This document shows positions 32,740 through 43,696 of a stretch of 64,000 nucleotides of DNA, in pieces. The notes beneath the pieces were generated by a model, which was not told the origin of the DNA, did no database searches, and saw only the letters and a program-made list of their open reading frames with translations. The stretch comes from Siphonodentalium dalli. Its lineage: Eukaryota > Mollusca > Scaphopoda > Gadilida > Siphonodentaliidae. Made by a program: the position numbers and the translations under genes. Within the stretch, counting starts at the first letter, position 1. Each line of letters opens with the position of its first letter. The stretch lies in the NCBI GenBank assembly GCA_032622095.1, contig CP136063.1:61955897-62019896 (forward strand), read 5' to 3'.

Positions 32740-33085
32740 TTATATTTTCACATATTTGGCGGCCATTTTGGAAGCCATTCTTTATTCATGACACCGACGT
32801 TCCATATTGGCACTCAGGTAATATATTAGGTTATGTTTAGGGACCAAATAGCAACCGTATAGTTATTTGGAAAGAAGATATCAGCTTCAAACTAAAACTA
32901 GCATATTTTGGCAGCCATCTTGGACGCCATCTTGAATTTCTCAAATTGCTCAATGGTGAGGGGTCCACACCACCCTAGAAAACGTTACAGAGACCATCGC
33001 CATGAATAATCAGCAAAGAAACAAACTATAACAGAGAATTTTGGGTTAGGCCAAAATTCGACACTTGGCTGCTGGACTAAAATAG
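32740..33085 (-). repeat. Right terminal inverted repeat of the Academ-like element
   Basis: Complement of 27683-28030. It contains 'atggccgccaaatatgtg', 'agatggcgtcc' and the outer block GCTGGACTA. A short open frame (32985-33185, minus) crosses its outer edge and is not recognised. Confidence 0.85.
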
Positions 33086-33233
33086 TTTCCAAGAGTATCG
33101 ACTTCGTCTTGTTCCAAAGACGAACATAGTTTCTTGGCAGAATGATTGATGGCGAAGGTGTGTCGATGACAGACAAACAAGTCACTCGGGTGTAGTATCT
33201 ACATTGTAAAAACTAAAAACTAAACTAACGCCA

Positions 33234-33715
33234 TTTAAAGGTACTCAATCCGATCAGAGGGTCCTATATTACTATTTCTTTGGCTTTGGGGGTAAAAAAT
33301 AATTGATTCGAGTCGTGGAACCTACCAATCAACGCTCAGGGTGATCAGATATCGATATTTGAAGTTTCGTTATTTCTATTCTTTCTGTCCCAGAACACAG
33401 TCAAAATTGCGTTATTATTACCACTTGATTTTAGAGTTATTCATCCTTGTCTGTTTGAATATTGTTTTGGTGTACACATCTCGAGCAGATTACGAAGTTA
33501 AGGGCAATTATTAGTACTCATCTCGAGAAAATAACAAATTTCAAAAATCAATATCTAATAACTCTGAGCTTTGTTTGATGGGTTCCTCGACTCGAATCAA
33601 ATATTTTTACCCCCAAAGCCAAAGAAATAGTAATATAGGACCCTCTGATCGGATTGTTGTTGTTGGAATATGTTGAGATGGGGACCCTCTGATCGGATTG
33701 AGTACCTTTAAGAAC
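33234..33715. mobile_element. Family B palindromic MITE with TTAA ends
   Basis: TTAA followed by AGGTACTCAATCCGATCAGA, and its complement with TTAA at the other side. Arms of about 90 bp pair nearly perfectly ('aatagtaatataggaccctc', 'ccccaaagccaaagaaat'). The right arm has an extra copy of the 'gggaccctctgatcggatt' block. It is non-coding. Confidence 0.8.
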
Positions 33716-33803
33716 ACCAGCAGGGGTCTTCAGTTCATATTTATTATTGTATACCCACGCAACTATTTCAAATTTGTTATTCAAAGAGTTATAAATCCAT
33801 CTT
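33716..33803 (+). mobile_element. Family A MITE, right-end fragment
   Basis: Only the last 75 bp or so of the family are present ('caggggtcttcagttcat' to 'catcttTAA'). It is bracketed by a 12-bp direct repeat TTAAGAACACCA. Confidence 0.8.
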
Positions 33804-33986
33804 TAAGAACACCAAAAATGCAACAGCTTTAGACCACTTCAAGACGCGTCTTACTGTTCGGCGTTCTATATTACACGAAAATGTAGTCAAATTAGATCGT
33901 GACCGGTTCCGTTACTAGAATGGGGGATGTTGCAATCAGAATGTTAAGTCTTCTAAATCTAGAATGGGGACGGTTCAATCAGAATG

Positions 33987-34511
33987 TTAAAGGTGGATTA
34001 TCTCTTTGTAAATATGTACTATATAGTTACCGGTGTATAAAATATTATATTTGAATCGAAGACTCCTGTCCGGAAATGCTTCTATCGATTAATATTAATT
34101 TTATTTCGAATATTTTCTGGTCTAAAAAGGTGTGTTTGTTCAGCTAACGAACAATAGTGGTTACTGTTAACAGAGACCAGAAATTTTATTGTACAATTTG
34201 TCACAAATAAACATTAATTAGACTCATTATCGCTTATATATATGGAACAAAACAATACAAACAATCAATCTGGGACATTTGACTTTCGGTGCGTAGCCAT
34301 AGGAACTCCCAGTGCTCTATATCGCAATATGGTATCATCCGAATGGTCTGTTCTAAAAATAGTAACATAAACGGTCCCGATTAAATATTCGAAATAAAAT
34401 CAATATTAATTGATAGAAGTTTTCTGGACAGGGGTCTTCAGTTCATATCTATTATGTTATACCCACGCAACTATTTACAATTTGTTATTTAAAGAGATAA
34501 TCCATCTTTAA
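33987..34511 (+). mobile_element. Family A MITE, complete (525 bp)
   Basis: TTAA at both ends. The flank is a tandem unit 'caatcagaatgTTAAgt.ttctaaatctagaatgg'; the neighbouring undisturbed unit at 33930-33975 has the same sequence with a single TTAA, giving an empty site. Confidence 0.92.
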
Positions 34512-34879
34512 GTATTCTAAATCTAGAATGGTGGGTGTTCCAATAAGAAAGGTATAATATTATTATAAATGATATACATTATTATTATTATTATATAATA
34601 TCCACCACATAATACGATGTGTCCCTGTTTGCACACGGTGTACGTGTCCACATTTGAACGCCAAATGCTGTTCTAAATATATACTGGGCGCGTTTTTGTG
34701 CGGTTTAACGATGCAACATAACTGGAACACTATTGAAGTGTTCTAATTTGGTAAATACATGCTAAATGTTCTGAAATGAATGTTTCAGTGCTCTGAAGTT
34801 GCAGGTATTTTGGTGTCACGGTTCTGATTACAGGCGTTCGTTGAAGATGTCCTATCTCTATGTGAGCATGTGGTATATA

Positions 34880-35036
34880 TATTATATAAATATTGCACAG
34901 CTTGGAGGTGACTATGCCAAAATAGTGGTCCGAGGGGAGGAATAGTCCCCGAGCCGGAGGCGAGGGGACTATTCCTCCACCGAGGACCACTATTTTGGGA
35001 TAGTCACCGACAAGCCGTGCAATATTTATTATATTT
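34880..35036. repeat. Near-perfect hairpin, arms about 70 bp
   Basis: Arms run from 'ataaatattgcac' through 'ccaaaatagtggtcc' and 'ggaggaatagtcccc', and pair across the loop 'gagccggaggc'. Only small bulges interrupt. It is A+T-rich outside and G+C-rich at the loop. It may form a cruciform or be a small foldback element. Confidence 0.85.
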
Positions 35037-35751
35037 TATCGAACGTTTTTCTTTCTGTCCCAGGACCCATAATGTCAATCAATTCACAATCATCTATATT
35101 CCAATGTATTTCCTTTTCATTGCAGAACGATTTCAATATTTTCAATCAAAGTTTTGTTGTTTCTTTTTTTATTTTGCTTGTCAAATTTTCTTCAATAAAT
35201 TGCCGGGCTTCTAGTTGGGCAAATCTTAAATTTTCTTCCTCAGGAATTATTAACAATGGAAAGCAGAGTCATTGTTGTTGGTGTTGTTATTAAACAATGA
35301 CATCAGTTCAAAACATAACTTTTTTTTTACCGAAAACAAACTGAAGATTCGTTCAGAAAATTTAGTAGCGCGAACTAAGGAAATAGACAAAAATATCAAA
35401 GCGATATTGTGATCAGCGGAGAAAGGAACATGATAAATCGCCACACCAAACATGGATAAAACATCACAAATAACATAAAGAAATTGCTTACGATCATTTA
35501 TTGTGCTCTAGTTGTCGATTACAAAGACATTTCGGATAAAAAAGTGTTGAACTTTTGCAGCGAGGTGGAGATGACTTTCAAATTACCTCCCCGGAATAGT
35601 GGGTATGCTAAAAATAGATTTCTGGATTTTCCAAGCGATAGTGGGTGTGCTAAAATTAGGAGGCCCATTATGGCTTCGTGGACAACACTATCGATAATAG
35701 TGAATGTCAATCAACCAATCACAAGCGTGGATAAGGCTTATATAAAATATA
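35037..35751. other. No gene recognised
   Basis: Short frames only. A near-repeat 'gggt[a/g]tgctaaaa[a/t]tag' occurs twice near 35600-35665. Confidence 0.5.
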
Positions 35752-36230
35752 GTGCTATAACATATTAGATATAAATCGACGACCACTGTCCGGAAAACGT
35801 TTCTATCGATTAATATTACTTATAGTTTGAATATATTCTGATCTAGACAAGTGTGATTGTGTACCTAATGAAAAATAAAACAAAGTTGACAGAGACCAGA
35901 AATTTCATTATATAATTTTAACACACATAAATGTTAATTAAACTCATTATTGCTTATATTTATGGAATAAAACAGTAGAAACAATCAATCTGGGACAGTT
36001 GCCATCCGGGTCACAGTAATGGGAACACTATGCTGACCTCTCGCTTGAATGGTATGTTCTAAAAACAATTTTGTGTATTTTAATTATCTCATTTTATAAT
36101 AAAATATTTTAAATATCAATAGCTATTAATAGAAGCGTTTCCGGACAGAGGTCTCCAATTCATATTTAATATTTTATACCCACGAAACTATTTCAAAGTT
36201 GTTATATGAAGAGATAATCCATCTTTAGAA
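35752..36230 (+). mobile_element. Family A MITE, diverged copy
   Basis: It follows the family from 'ctataacatattagat' to 'agagataatccatctttag' with many substitutions and indels. The left end is missing and the right TTAA has decayed. Confidence 0.8.
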
Positions 36231-36299
36231 AAAATGGCTTCTTTGTCGCATACCGATTGACCACACAGTTGCGCTTAAAGTGCATTACCAATTTAGCAG

Positions 36300-36645
36300 A
36301 AATGCTATTGTGTATTTTTGTCACAAATAAAGGTTAATTATACTTATTAACTATGGAATAACACAATCCAATCAATCAATCTGGGACACTTGACGTTCGG
36401 TCCTTAGCTATAGGAACATCCTAATGCTCTCTATCGATATAAGGATTCGCCCGAATGGTCTGTTCTAAAAATAGACAAATGAAGTATCCCAACAAAACAT
36501 CTCATTTCATAATAAAATATTGGAAATAAAATAAATATTATTGATAGAAGCCTTTCTGGACAGGGGTCTTCAATTCATTATTATTATTTTATACCCACGA
36601 ATCTATTTCAAAATTGTTATATGAAAATATAATTCATCTCTAAAA
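36300..36645 (+). mobile_element. Family A MITE, right two-thirds
   Basis: It begins within 'gtcacaaataaaggttaatta' and ends at the decayed 'aattcatctctaa'. Its left flank resembles ZNF 3' flank sequence. Confidence 0.75.
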
Positions 36646-36679
36646 AAAAAGGTGTTTTCTGTGACGCATACCGATGGAC

Positions 36680-37744
36680 TTAAAGATCGATTATCTCTTT
36701 ACATAACAAATTTTAAATAGTTGCATGGGTATAAAATAATCAATATGAACTGAAGACCCCTGTCCGGAATGGCTTCTATCAATTATTATTATCCATCCCT
36801 TAACTAACACCATTTCCGATTGGGCAAAAGCCGCCACGTGATAGTCCTGGAAAAAGTAATTTTGTACCCCGAAAGTCATATTGGACTCCCGACTGTACAA
36901 TATAACTTTTTTATTGGGACTCCGTGACGTCACGAATTCACTCTATTGCGAAATGAATCGGTGAAATTGTGATGCGCGCACAACACTGATGGATTTTAGC
37001 AGACGTTTCACTTCCGCATTGAGATTTTTCTCACTTCCGTGTTTACTTTTCCAAAGCATGCTTTCTGATGATAAATATACAGGCTTTTATAGAGAATTAA
37101 GTGCCGACAAATATCAAAAATAACCACAAAAGTTTTATTACCAAAATTTGAATAAACATACAGATGGATAATAAAAATGTCATTATACAATGTTGTGTAC
37201 AGTATGTGTTTTTATTGTACGAGTCCAGGTTGTGGTGAACAGTCTTATTGGCCGAGACACGCCAGTGCCGAGTCCAATATGACTTTTCACCACAACCTGG
37301 ACTCGTACAAGAAAAACACATACTGTACACAACATTGTATAATAACTTTATAATATTGATTTTATTACGAATATTTTATTGGGCCCGTTTATGTGTCTAT
37401 TTTTAGAACAGACAATTCGGCTGATACCATATAGCGATAGAGAACATTAGGCTGTTCATGCGGCTACGCACCGAACGTCAAATGTCCCAGATTGATGGGT
37501 TGTATAATATATTTCATAGTTTTAAGCGACAATGGGTATAATTAACGTTTATTTGTGACAAAATTACGCAATAAAATTTCTGGTTTCTGTTAACAGTAAC
37601 TACTATTGTTCGTTAGCTAAATAACCACACCTTTTTATACCATAAAATATTCGAAATAAAATGAATGTTAATCGACTCAGATCTAATATTTTTTACCCCG
37701 GAAACTATATAATACATGTTTACAAAGAGATAATCCACCTTTAA
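36680..37744 (-). mobile_element. Family A MITE (inverted) split by family C
   Basis: TTAA at 36680-36683 and 37741-37744. The MITE halves meet inside 'ctatcaatta...atattgatttta' once family C (36787-37347) is removed. Confidence 0.88.
36787..37347 (-). mobile_element. Family C element, copy 2
   Basis: Inverted relative to copy 1 and nearly full length: 'ttatccatcccttaactaac' at one end, and the 60-bp-arm hairpin (37183-37345) at the other. Confidence 0.8.
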
Positions 37745-37952
37745 GTTGCCACACACATGAGCAGAAAGTGCATTTTAACGGGACTATTTCTCTCTTCAAG
37801 CACAAGCCCTATCAACCACCACTTGATCCTTTTATTGAGCTATTAAAAGGCATGTTATAATGTGGATAAGATACAAATATTACTGTTTATTGATAAACCA
37901 CGATTTTTTTTTTTATTAAATTGAACATCATAAAATCCAACTCAATTTGAAT
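37745..37952 (-). other. ZNF 3'-flank paralogous fragment
   Basis: It matches 9022-9136 plus 9664-9720 and 40190-40390 ('gggactatttctctcttcaag', 'ttgataaaccacgattttt'). No fingers remain. Confidence 0.65.
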
Positions 37953-38990
37953 TTAAATAACAAACTTGAAAATAGTTGCGTGGGTATGAAATAATAAATA
38001 TGAATTCCCTGTCCGGAAAGGCTTCTATCAATTAATGTTGATTTTATATCGAATATTTTATTATGAAATGAGATTGATTACCTTGGACACTTTATTTGTC
38101 TGTTTTTGGAACAGACCATTCGGCGAAACCATATAGCGATAGAGCGCATTAGGCTTTTCCAAAAGCTACGTACCGAACGTCAAATGTCCCAGATTGAATG
38201 ATTGTATTGTTTTATTGCATAGTTATAAGCGATAATGAGTCGAATTAATATTTATGTGTGAAAAAAATATACAATAACATTTCTGGTCTCTGTTGACAGT
38301 AACCACTATTGTTCGTTAGCTAAACAACCACACATTTTTAGACCGGAAAAAAATCGAATAAAATCAATATTAAAGATGGATTATCTCTTTAAATAACAAA
38401 TTTTAAATAGTTGCGTGTATATAATAATAGATATGAACTGAAGACCCATGTCCGGAAAAGCTTCTATCAATTAATATTGATTTTATTTCGAATATTAAAT
38501 CGGGACCGTTTATGTTACTATTTTTAGAACAGACCATTCGGATGATACCATATTGCGATATAGAGCACTGGGCTGTTCCTATGGCTACGCACCCTTAGTC
38601 AAATGTCCCAGATTGATTGTTTGTATTGTTTTGTTCCACAGATATAAGCGATAATGGGTATAATTGACGTTTGTTTGTAACAAAATTGTACAATAAAATT
38701 TCTGGTCTTGGTTAACAGTAACCATTATTGTTCGTTAGCTGAACAAACCCGCCTTTTTAGACCAGAAAATATTCGAAATAAAATTAATATTGATCGATAG
38801 AAGCATTTCCGGACAGGAGTCTTCGATTCAAATCTAATATGTTATACCCCGGTAACTATATAATACATGTTTACAAAGAGATAATCCACCTTTAACAATG
38901 ACATGTATATGGGAACGAGTCAATTTCCGGACGGGAGTCTTCGATTCATAACTAATAGTGTATAGCCCGTAACTATCTAATTATAATATA
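37953..38990 (-). mobile_element. Family A MITE split by a second family A copy
   Basis: The outer copy is seen at 37953-38369 and again at 38896-38990 ('tttccggacgggagtcttcg'). The interruption lies at a TTAA within the MITE. Confidence 0.8.
38370..38895 (-). mobile_element. Family A MITE, complete, nested in another copy
   Basis: TTAA at both ends, 526 bp, inverted orientation. It is close to the other complete copies in sequence. Confidence 0.9.
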
Positions 38991-40179
38991 TTGTAGCGAT
39001 GTTGCAAAGTATACCTTTAATGTCATAGCGTAAAGTTTCCTACTATCGGTTTCACAACATCGCTTTGTAAACATGCTCATTTTCGTCACCAGTTTCCCAT
39101 TTATTCACCTCATTCTACATGTAGTTGTAAACATGCACTTTATCCTATTATATTCATCTCATTGCGTCACATTTATTATTGTATTTAAACAGTAAGTCGT
39201 AATTATTAATAGCGGTTGCATAGTTTAATGTTTTAAGTTGGTAATTTGTTCGTATTTCGTCCCAGATTCTTAGCACTGTCGGGTTTAGCGGTGACTGCGC
39301 CCAACTGACACGCGTCACCGTGACAACCGCTGCTCGTGGTCAACCGACCACTTCCGTATGGTCAGATTTCTTACCATATTTCTGACCATATGGTCGTTTT
39401 CCGACCACATTATGTGGTTGGATTTCTGACCATATGGTCGCCTAGTATAAAAACAAGTGACCACTTCCGGTGGTCGGCTTTGTAACGGAAATCTCAGGAG
39501 ATCAAGTCAGATTTAGCACCGTCTTGAGGGTATGCACACAATTTGGGATTCAAAGCCCGGTATTTCCAATGTGAGCCCAATCATTTGAGTAAACAATAGA
39601 ACACGCTTGATGTGTTATTAATAGGCTTTCTGGAAGTGCCTCTTATTGAAGTTTGACTCTACTTTTGTGGCGTAATTTGGAATACCTGTTTCCGTGTATT
39701 TGCACACATTTAATGCTCAGATTCTATTCTCTTCTATTGAGTTGTAATCTTAGAGAGCTATCAGTGCTATTGATCACATGAATATATTAAAGATGATCAT
39801 CATTCTTACCTGTCTGATGGGAATATTATCAGAATAAAACAATCATTTCTATAAACCAAGTCTTGACTATCTGAATCAGAACCCAAGGGCTGTAGGTTCC
39901 AAACTAAGGACCAAGAACCAAGACAAGATTCCAGAAGACAGTCAAGACAAGATAGATATATACATGTATAATTACAGTAACGAGATACTAAAGGGGTCAA
40001 AGAATCCACTCTACCATATAGTCTGACCCCCAACTCCGTTACAATATGTTTACAGAGATGATGCACCTTTAAGATTGACGAATTCTAACAAAAGGAACAT
40101 AAATGGAATGCATGGATCACTAAATTAAGAGAGTTTGTTATTTACAGAGATAATCATCTTTAAAATAAGAAAGAAAAAG
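38991..40179. other. No gene; palindrome-rich patch
   Basis: It contains a cluster of CCATATGG/CCGACCA palindromes at 39340-39480, and a TATAAAA at about 39446. TGTAACGGA at 39481 and TCCGTTACA at 40043 are opposed like LTR ends, but without a target duplication. No open frame is convincing. Confidence 0.5.
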
Positions 40180-40744
40180 TGTGTCATTGAGCTGAAAGTG
40201 CATTATCTAAACTCAACGGAATGCAATTGTACGGGACCATTTATCGCGCTTTAAGCACAAGCCCATATCAAACCTGTCTCTTGATCATTTAATTCATTAA
40301 AAGCATGTTGCAATGTGGATAAGAAACAAATATTTCTGCTTACTGATAAACTATGATTTTTAATTCATACAAACATAATAAAATCAACTGAAACTGAATT
40401 CAAGCTTCAAGAATTCTAACAAACAGATATAAATGGAATGCATTGAATACTAAATTAACATAGTTTGACAGGTATATGAAAATTCCTTCTCCCACATGTA
40501 ACATTTATATGGAGTTTCTCCGTGTGGATCCTTGAGTGTCTATAGTAATGTACATTTGAGTAAATCCTGTCTCACAAATATCACACGTACATTTGTATGT
40601 GTCCTCTTATGTGCAGCCAGATTACCCTCACTTGTGAATCCCTTCACATAAATATCACATCTATATGGCGCCTCAAACATATGGATACTCATGTGTCGAG
40701 TCAGATTAGCATATCCAGAATATCGGGTTTCACAAACAACACAT
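40180..40744 (-). pseudogene. Decayed fingers and 3' flank of the second ZNF locus, left part
   Basis: Matches to the 9.7-10.1 kb block include 'taacatagtttgacagg' and 'ctgtctcacaaatatcacacgta'. Finger cysteines survive only in scraps. It continues at 41133-41180 after a MITE. Confidence 0.65.
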
Positions 40745-41132
40745 TTAACCCTTTACCCAACAAACCGGCCAAAACCGGCCAAATAAAGCTTCAACAGCCT
40801 AAAATATCTTCGGTCTGTCTCAATAGAACCATACACATATGGATATCATTGGAACCGGCTCCTTGACCACATTGTGATAGTTACAGTTATGCCCTGTACC
40901 AATGCATTCTCTTATATATGCGAGTCGACCATAGGTCGCCTCGCATATATAAGAGAATGCATTGGCCTTTTTTTAACACTTTTTACCATTTTTTCTTACA
41001 TTCTTTAACAATTTATAATTTTTAATGAGTTAAGCCAATGCATTCTCTTATATATGCGAGGCGACCTATGGTCGACTCGCATATATAAGAGAATGCATTG
41101 GCACATGGCCATTATGTTGGGTAAAGGGTTAA
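40745..41132. mobile_element. piggyBac-like MITE with twin internal palindromes (388 bp)
   Basis: TTAA, then CCCTTTACCCAACA, and the exact complement plus TTAA at the other end. A CCC start next to TTAA is the piggyBac pattern. The uninterrupted paralogue at about 11540 ('catttaaacggacga') is the empty site. Inside are two palindromes of about 66 bp, 40901-40966 and 41036-41101, each 'aatgcattctcttatatatg' around a short core. Confidence 0.85.
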
Positions 41133-41180
41133 ACGGACGATCTCCTATGTGGAGCTTCAGATGGTGTGTAAGTTGTATCA

Positions 41181-41969
41181 TTAGCTTTGAATCGTTTCAC
41201 ACTTAACCGATGTTGCACCCGTGTGGATCCTCATGTGTACGATCAGACTAATCTTCCGCGCGAATTCCTGCAGACAGAGGCCACACTTATAGGGTGTTTT
41301 GTCCGTGTGGATTTTCGCGTGTTTAGTCAAGATTCCTTTTCGATTAAATCTTTTCTGACAAATATCACACTTATAGGCCATCTCCCCCGTGTGGATCCTC
41401 TTATGTACAGTCAAATGACTATTCTTAATAAATCTTTTCTGACAAATATCACATTTATATTGTTTCTCTCCCGCGTGGATCCTCTTGTGCCTCGTCAAAT
41501 TACTCATCTTAGTGAATACTTTGAGACAAATATCACACTTATATGGTTTCTGTCCCGTGTGGATCCTCTTGTGTCTCAACAAATCACTCATATGAGTGAA
41601 TACTTTCTGACAAATAGCACACTTATATGGTTTCTCTCTTGTGTGGATCCCCTTGTGTCTCAACAAATTACTCAACTGAGTGAATCCTTTCTGACAATTA
41701 TCACACTTATATGGTTTCTCTCCCGTGTGGATCCTCTTGTGAACAGACAACTTACTCATTTGAGTGAATCTTTTCTGACAAATATCACACTTAAATGACT
41801 TATCTCCCGCGTGGATCCTCTTGTGTACAATCAAATCACTCATCTGAGTAAATACTTTCTGACACACATCACATTTATATGGTTTCTCGCCCGTATGGAT
41901 CCTCTTGTGTCTCGTAAAATCACTCATCCGAGAGAATCCTTTCTGACAAATATTACATTGATATGCCAT
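41181..41969 (-). CDS. C2H2 zinc-finger protein, 9 fingers
   Basis: A predicted DNA-binding protein of 262 residues from the ATG of MAYQCNICQKGF. It has nine tandem fingers at 28-residue spacing with TGEKPYKC linkers and all zinc Cys/His present. Helix starts vary (SRMSDFTRH, TQMSDLIVH, TQLSNLLRH, IKNSHLTVH), so the fingers should differ in base preference. The last two fingers (NRKGILTKH and CGLCLQEF) match those ending the other two ZNF genes. It stops at KCETIQS. There is no effector domain; an upstream exon could supply one. The 5' flank holds one 'accggatgagtggatgg' block and CACGTGG, shared with the other loci. Confidence 0.88.
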   Translation of the reverse strand: MAYQCNICQKGFSRMSDFTRHKRIHTGEKPYKCDVCQKVFTQMSDLIVHKRIHAGDKSFKCDICQKRFTQMSKLSVHKRIHTGEKPYKCDNCQKGFTQLSNLLRHKGIHTREKPYKCAICQKVFTHMSDLLRHKRIHTGQKPYKCDICLKVFTKMSNLTRHKRIHAGEKQYKCDICQKRFIKNSHLTVHKRIHTGEMAYKCDICQKRFNRKGILTKHAKIHTDKTPYKCGLCLQEFARKISLIVHMRIHTGATSVKCETIQS

Positions 41970-42684
41970 CTCTCTCCCGTTTCTCTTCTTTTCAGTCAGA
42001 TCACCCTTTTATTGAACTCATTCTGATATATATCAATTAAATTGTGTCTCACCCATGTGGATCCTCATTTGTCCAGTCAGATAATCATATCCAGAATATC
42101 CCACTTCATACACATCACATTAAAAGGAAGGTCTCATTTGCGGATCCTCATGTTTGTCATTCCACCGGATGAGTGGATGGTGTGTCGTATTCTTCACAGC
42201 CACGTGGTCTCAAGCCGGAATGGATACTTCGATTAGCAAATGGTGTGACATATTCCACAACTCCTGATGCTGGACTTTATTGTTGTGTGCGTCGCCATTG
42301 TGATGCAATCATCGAACTGTTTTATTGGCTGTTCGCAGGTTTTCTTCCGTCCTATTGTTTTTTGGTGTTTTACCAGTAGTTAGTAGATTCTATTACGTAT
42401 GTTCCATGAACCACTGCATGCGTGGTTCTTGATTCATTATCTACACTATCAATTGCTTGTGTTACAGGGCTTGAACTGGAATGAAAAGAAGATACCAAGA
42501 TAAATCATAAAATTATGAAACGGCAAACATTGTGGAGGAAATATGAAGCCTAATTTCTATTAATATTTGCCCAAGCCCAAGCCATATGTCAGTTCTTTTG
42601 TCAAACTAAGCAGCAACCGAACCGATACCAAGCTCATATTTCGCAAACTTAGCTCATAACAAGTACGGCGTATGAATCAGGGAG
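41970..42684. other. 5' flank of the second ZNF gene
   Basis: Paralogous to 13181-13930 and 49510-50330 ('ccggatgagtggatgg', 'gccacgtggtctca', 'accactgcatgcgtgg', 'aagcagcaaccgaacc'). No exon is identified. Confidence 0.55.
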
Positions 42685-43688
42685 CAGGGATGTGGTTAGA
42701 GGGTCTCCGTTGGGGGGTGTCCACCTTGGGAACTTCCAACTGCACCCCCCTTGAATCAGAATCAGACAAAACACAAATTTTACATAATTCCATTTGCACC
42801 CCCTGCACCTTAGTGCTCAGGCCTAATATCCAGACAAATGCACACGGCTATGGACAAGAGACCAGGACACACCCGGCTGACCATTGTTGTTCAGCGCAGT
42901 GTGAGAAATTTTTTTGAAAACTGTACAAGAAAATCACAAATCCTAGCATCTAGACTGGCCTCAACTGAAGCTTTCCTATAGTGTTGGAAATTTCAAACCT
43001 CATACTTCCCATCAGGTTGGGAAATTCTCCAACTGATGACCGTTTCAGTTCACAAGTTTGACAAAATGCAGTATAATATTGTTTTGTTAAAATAGTTAGC
43101 AGTTTTGGATTGGCCACGGGGGAGGGACAATGACACACCGGGCCGACCATGGTTCGGCCCGGGGTGCGAAAATTTTGAAATCTGAACAAGAAAATTGCAA
43201 AATCCTAGCATCTGGACTAGCCTCAAGCCTTCTTAGAGTTGGAAATTTGAAACCTGACACCCCCACTTAGGTTGGTAAATATCCAACTGATGACAATTCC
43301 AATGACAATGTTGACCAAATGTATGACAATATTGTTTTCTTAAATTAAATAGCAGTTTTGACTGGCCACGGGGGAGGGAACAGGACACAAGTTTTCCAAG
43401 TGTTGGAAATTTCCAACCTGTCACCCCCCCCCCTAAGTTTGGAGAAATTCCAACTGATGACCATTTTAGTTAAAAATTGTGACCGAAAATAGGAAAATAT
43501 ACAAATATTGGTCCAAAAACAATTAATTCCCCCAACAAGTTGTTTGAAAAACAAACTACAAGAACATTTTCAACCTATTGTTGGTGTGAAATTTCCAACT
43601 AATGTCAGGTATGTAATTTCCAACTGTTGAACATTTTGACCAAAGTTGGGGGTGAGACACCCCAACACCCCCTCTAGCCACATCCCTG
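42685..43688 (+). mobile_element. hAT-like non-autonomous element with 8-bp target duplication
   Basis: The ends are CAGGGATGTGG and CCACATCCCTG. The 8-bp duplication TCAGGGAG is exact (42677-42684 and 43689-43696). Internally it holds three diverged repeats of about 200-250 bp ('ggccacgggggaggga', 'ccaactgatgac'). No transposase is present. Confidence 0.85.
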
Positions 43689-43696
43689 TCAGGGAG

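Larger units (their letters stand above)
27690..33080 (-). mobile_element. Academ-like DNA transposon, about 5.4 kb, with broken transposase gene
   Basis: Inverted arms of about 340 bp flank one long broken gene for a FEN/XPG-like nuclease with Cys clusters at both ends. An XPG-like nuclease plus Cys-rich zinc motifs is, to my knowledge, the hallmark of the Academ superfamily of DNA transposons. The ends are near TAGTCCAGC; a TA duplication is possible, and a 3-4 bp duplication is not seen. Confidence 0.65.

Noticed and set aside
32985-33185. Open frame containing ILPRNYVRLW and VEFWPNPKF
   Set aside because: It looks protein-like but crosses the outer edge of the right inverted repeat, and I cannot match it to a family; too short to call.
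39481-40043. Solo LTR with TGTAACGGA and TCCGTTACA ends
   Set aside because: The ends pair over 9 bp, but flanking 5-mers (ggctt and atatg) do not match, the TATA box lies outside and no second copy is in the window.
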